Assembly: GCA_009691845.1 (NCBI GenBank)
Contig: SIAJ01000044.1
Location: forward strand, 1-43,353
Reading direction: 5' to 3'
From: Gemmataceae bacterium
GTDB taxonomy: Bacteria; Planctomycetota; Planctomycetia; Gemmatales; Gemmataceae
DNA: 43,353 nucleotides
This document shows, piece after piece, positions 41,531-43,353 of this stretch. The notes under the pieces are model-generated. The model ran no database searches, was not told the origin of the DNA, and saw only the letters and a program-made list of their open reading frames with translations. The translations under genes were made by a program, and so were the position numbers. Position 1 is the stretch's first letter; the number at the start of each line of letters is the position of its first letter.

Positions 41531-42910
41531 TTACCCATGCAGCCCCGGAATGACCTCATGTTCCGCCATCGTCAGGATCTCTCTGGGTACGCCTCTTGTG
41601 ACTCGCAGTTGGCCGACGTCGAAAAGTGAATGCATGATTGTTGAGATGAGGTGCTTGATGCGGATGGGGTCGGTGTTGGGTTCGCCGCCGTTTCTGGCGG
41701 AGCGGCCGATGACTTGGCCCATGTTTAGACCGCCGCCTGCGATTAGAAGTGGGCCGAGGTTGCCCCAGTGGTCGCGGCCGCCGGTCTTGTTCAGCTTAGG
41801 AGTGCGGCCCATTTCTCCGCAGCAGACCAGCAGAATTTGATCGGATAGGCCACGGGCTTCGAGGTCTTCGAGGAACGTGCTCACCGCGTGATCAAGCGGC
41901 GGGCCCATGTAGCCCATGCCCTCGGCGCAGGGGGCGTTGTTCACGTCGGAATGCATGTCCCAAACGAAATTCGTGGTCACAGTCACGAAGCCGGCCCCGC
42001 GTTCGCACAACCGGCGACTGAGCAGCATCAACTTGCCGAGCGTCTTCGCGTTATCGACGTAGTTGTTGTAGTTCTTCCATTTCTTGTCGATGTTCTCGGG
42101 TCGCACGAGCGGGGCCGTGTCGTAGCGCTCAACCGTGCGGGCGTCTTCCTTGGACAGGTCGAACGCATCGCCGACGCCGCCGAGCAGGACGCCGAGGGCC
42201 TTATCGCGTGAACTCTCGATTCCTGAACGCTGGCTTTCGTCGAGCGAATTCTGTACCCGGTCGAGTTCTCGAAGCAGGCCCCTCCGATCGTCAAAGCGAT
42301 CGGCCGCGAGTTTCAGCTTCATGTTCTGCTGTTGCAGCCCACCGGCTCCGGGAAGGAACGGAGCAGTCGCTGAACCGAAGGGGCCAGTCGCGGAGAAGTT
42401 GCCAAAGCTCATCGTGCCGGCCTGCGTCGCGGGATCGACCGCACGCGGGAACAGGGCCAGGTTGCGTGGCATCCCGGTTTCCGGATGATTGGCACCCGCG
42501 ATGTGCGAATAGGCCGCGCCCAAGTTCGCGCCGAACGAGTCCTTGCCCATGACCGGCTTGATGTCGTGATTCGCATCACCTGGCACGAAGGAACGGATGA
42601 TCGTGAAGCGGTCGGCCAGCTTTGCGAGTTTCGGGAATGACGAGCCGAAAGTGATGCCGGGAAGGGCGGTCTTAATTTCCCCCGTCGAACTGCGAATCTC
42701 GGCTGGGGCTTCCATGTGCGGGTCGAACGTCTCCATCTGGGACGGCCCGCCATGCAGGAACAGGAAGACCACGCTGCGATCAGCCAGCGGACGATACGAA
42801 GAGGCCGTCGCCTTGCCGAACATGGGCTGTGACAGGCCACCTAGCGAGAGGGCCCCGACTTTAAGGAATTCCCGGCGGCCAAAACGCGAAGGATCGTGGA
42901 AGGTCAACAT
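41531..42910 (-). CDS. DUF1501 protein, orphan copy
   Basis: 459 residues from ATG 42910, with AGGGCCTTTCCC upstream. The leader FGRREFLKVGALSLGGLSQP carries the twin-arginine motif. Family blocks: RSVVFLFLHGGPSQMETFDP, FPKLAKLADRFTIIRSFVPG, LLSRRLCERGAGFVTVTTNF with WDMHSD after it, LVCCGEMGRTPKLNK and GRDHWGNLGPLLIAGGGLNM. It belongs to a slightly different branch from the other three DUF1501 proteins: it has WDMH in place of WDHH and HW instead of HH in the GRDH block, and a different C-terminus (VTRGVPREILTMAEHEVIPG). No PSCyt gene stands next to it within the window. Confidence 0.9.
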   Translation of the reverse strand: MLTFHDPSRFGRREFLKVGALSLGGLSQPMFGKATASSYRPLADRSVVFLFLHGGPSQMETFDPHMEAPAEIRSSTGEIKTALPGITFGSSFPKLAKLADRFTIIRSFVPGDANHDIKPVMGKDSFGANLGAAYSHIAGANHPETGMPRNLALFPRAVDPATQAGTMSFGNFSATGPFGSATAPFLPGAGGLQQQNMKLKLAADRFDDRRGLLRELDRVQNSLDESQRSGIESSRDKALGVLLGGVGDAFDLSKEDARTVERYDTAPLVRPENIDKKWKNYNNYVDNAKTLGKLMLLSRRLCERGAGFVTVTTNFVWDMHSDVNNAPCAEGMGYMGPPLDHAVSTFLEDLEARGLSDQILLVCCGEMGRTPKLNKTGGRDHWGNLGPLLIAGGGLNMGQVIGRSARNGGEPNTDPIRIKHLISTIMHSLFDVGQLRVTRGVPREILTMAEHEVIPGLHG

Positions 42911-43125
42911 GGGAAAGGCCCTACTTGGCTGGATGCGGAGCGATCAATGCAGAACGCTTCTTTGGTAAAGGTTGAGGATAACCTATCTTCCTCGCGCTAT
43001 CAATCCTTTGCCCGAATTCCCGCAAATCCGTCGGCTCGCTCCGTGTGCCGAAGAAAATTATTGAGGAGCGCCACGCAGAGTTCGAGTGCCAAAGTTCCGC
43101 ACACGGCGTGTGCGGACTACTATGA

Positions 43126-43353
43126 TTATCGCCCATCAACCGCCTTTGCCGCGCTGTGGATGCGTTGGAACTCCTCCTCGAATTTTGCGGCAATCGCACG
43201 GTTGTAGATGATCAGCAGATTCTCGTCGTTCGTGCGGTCGGCATTGTCGCTGAAATTAAACGAGCCGCAGATCACGATTTCGCCGTCGATCACGATCACC
43301 TTGTGATGCATGTTGCGTGGGTTCGCATCGAGAAACACGGCTAGCCCTGCACG
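43126..43353 (-). CDS. Phospholipase D-like protein, C-terminal HKD domain, start outside window
   Basis: The frame is open to the window edge; the GTG at 43338 is internal. Residues read LAVFLDANPRNMHHKVIVID, then GEIVICGSFNFSDNADRTND and ENLLIIYN. The HKD motif is HHKVIVID (H-x-K-x4-D), followed by the conserved GSFNFSxxAxxxNxEN signature of the PLD family, as in PLDc_2 nucleases or lipases. Only the second HKD-type half is visible. Members of this short type often hydrolyse nucleic acid; upstream sequence would decide. Confidence 0.85.
   Translation of the reverse strand, partial: RAGLAVFLDANPRNMHHKVIVIDGEIVICGSFNFSDNADRTNDENLLIIYNRAIAAKFEEEFQRIHSAAKAVDGR

Noticed and set aside
1..43353. 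CRISPR arrays, tRNA or rRNA genes
   Set aside because: No regularly spaced direct repeats and no cloverleaf or rRNA-like sequence were noticed on reading both strands; a covariance search would be needed to exclude tRNA fully.

Overview
The window looks like chromosomal DNA of a planctomycete, most likely of the Gemmataceae (inference). The main reasons are four DUF1501 proteins and three large DUF1549/DUF1553 c-type cytochromes of the PSCyt/PSD type, a DUF1080 protein, two DUF1559 proteins, moderately GC-rich DNA with many palindromic intergenic repeats, and single-gene transcription units that often change strand. I found no tRNA, rRNA, CRISPR array or complete insertion sequence.

Layout. 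0-3.6 kb: the 3' part of pyrF; a probable nuclease with a C-terminal RAMA domain; two small overlapping genes; a small membrane protein; a sugar isomerase/epimerase. 3.6-12.1 kb: an orphan PSCyt/PSD cytochrome; a nested inverted-repeat element; a GT4 glycosyltransferase; a PP2C phosphatase; and a tightly overlapping operon of MFS transporter, HIBADH-like dehydrogenase and aldo/keto reductase. 12.2-15.6 kb: a decayed zone holding a di-heme cytochrome with an in-frame TAG, a DUF433-DUF5615 toxin-antitoxin module carrying four single-base losses, an IS1634-type transposase remnant, and a broken gene downstream of sdhB. 15.6-19 kb: the sdhCAB operon. 19-26.8 kb: a polytopic membrane protein, argS, rsfS, a 2-hydroxyacid dehydrogenase and two tandem DUF1559 genes.

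26.9-39 kb: a large PSCyt/DUF1501 locus. On the plus strand it reads DUF1501, DUF1549/1553, DUF1080, DUF1501. After a small Gly/Tyr-rich secreted protein, a DUF1549/1553 - DUF1501 pair follows on the minus strand. Signal peptides, Tat-like leaders and paired CxxCH motifs suggest a periplasmic system acting on oxidised or complex carbohydrate; DUF1080 (3-keto-disaccharide hydrolase family) points the same way, and the isomerase, dehydrogenase, reductase and MFS genes elsewhere could handle the sugars inside the cell (inference). 39-41.4 kb is a small defence-like island on the minus strand: a restriction-nuclease-like protein split into two overlapping reading frames and an intact DUF433/PIN-like pair, next to an unusual nested palindrome that could fold as a three-way junction. 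The window closes with an orphan DUF1501 gene and a partial phospholipase D-like gene.

The most noteworthy points are the RAMA-nuclease fusion, the split nuclease, the dead and intact copies of the same toxin-antitoxin type in one window, the in-frame stop in the di-heme cytochrome, and the 39.1 kb palindrome cluster.
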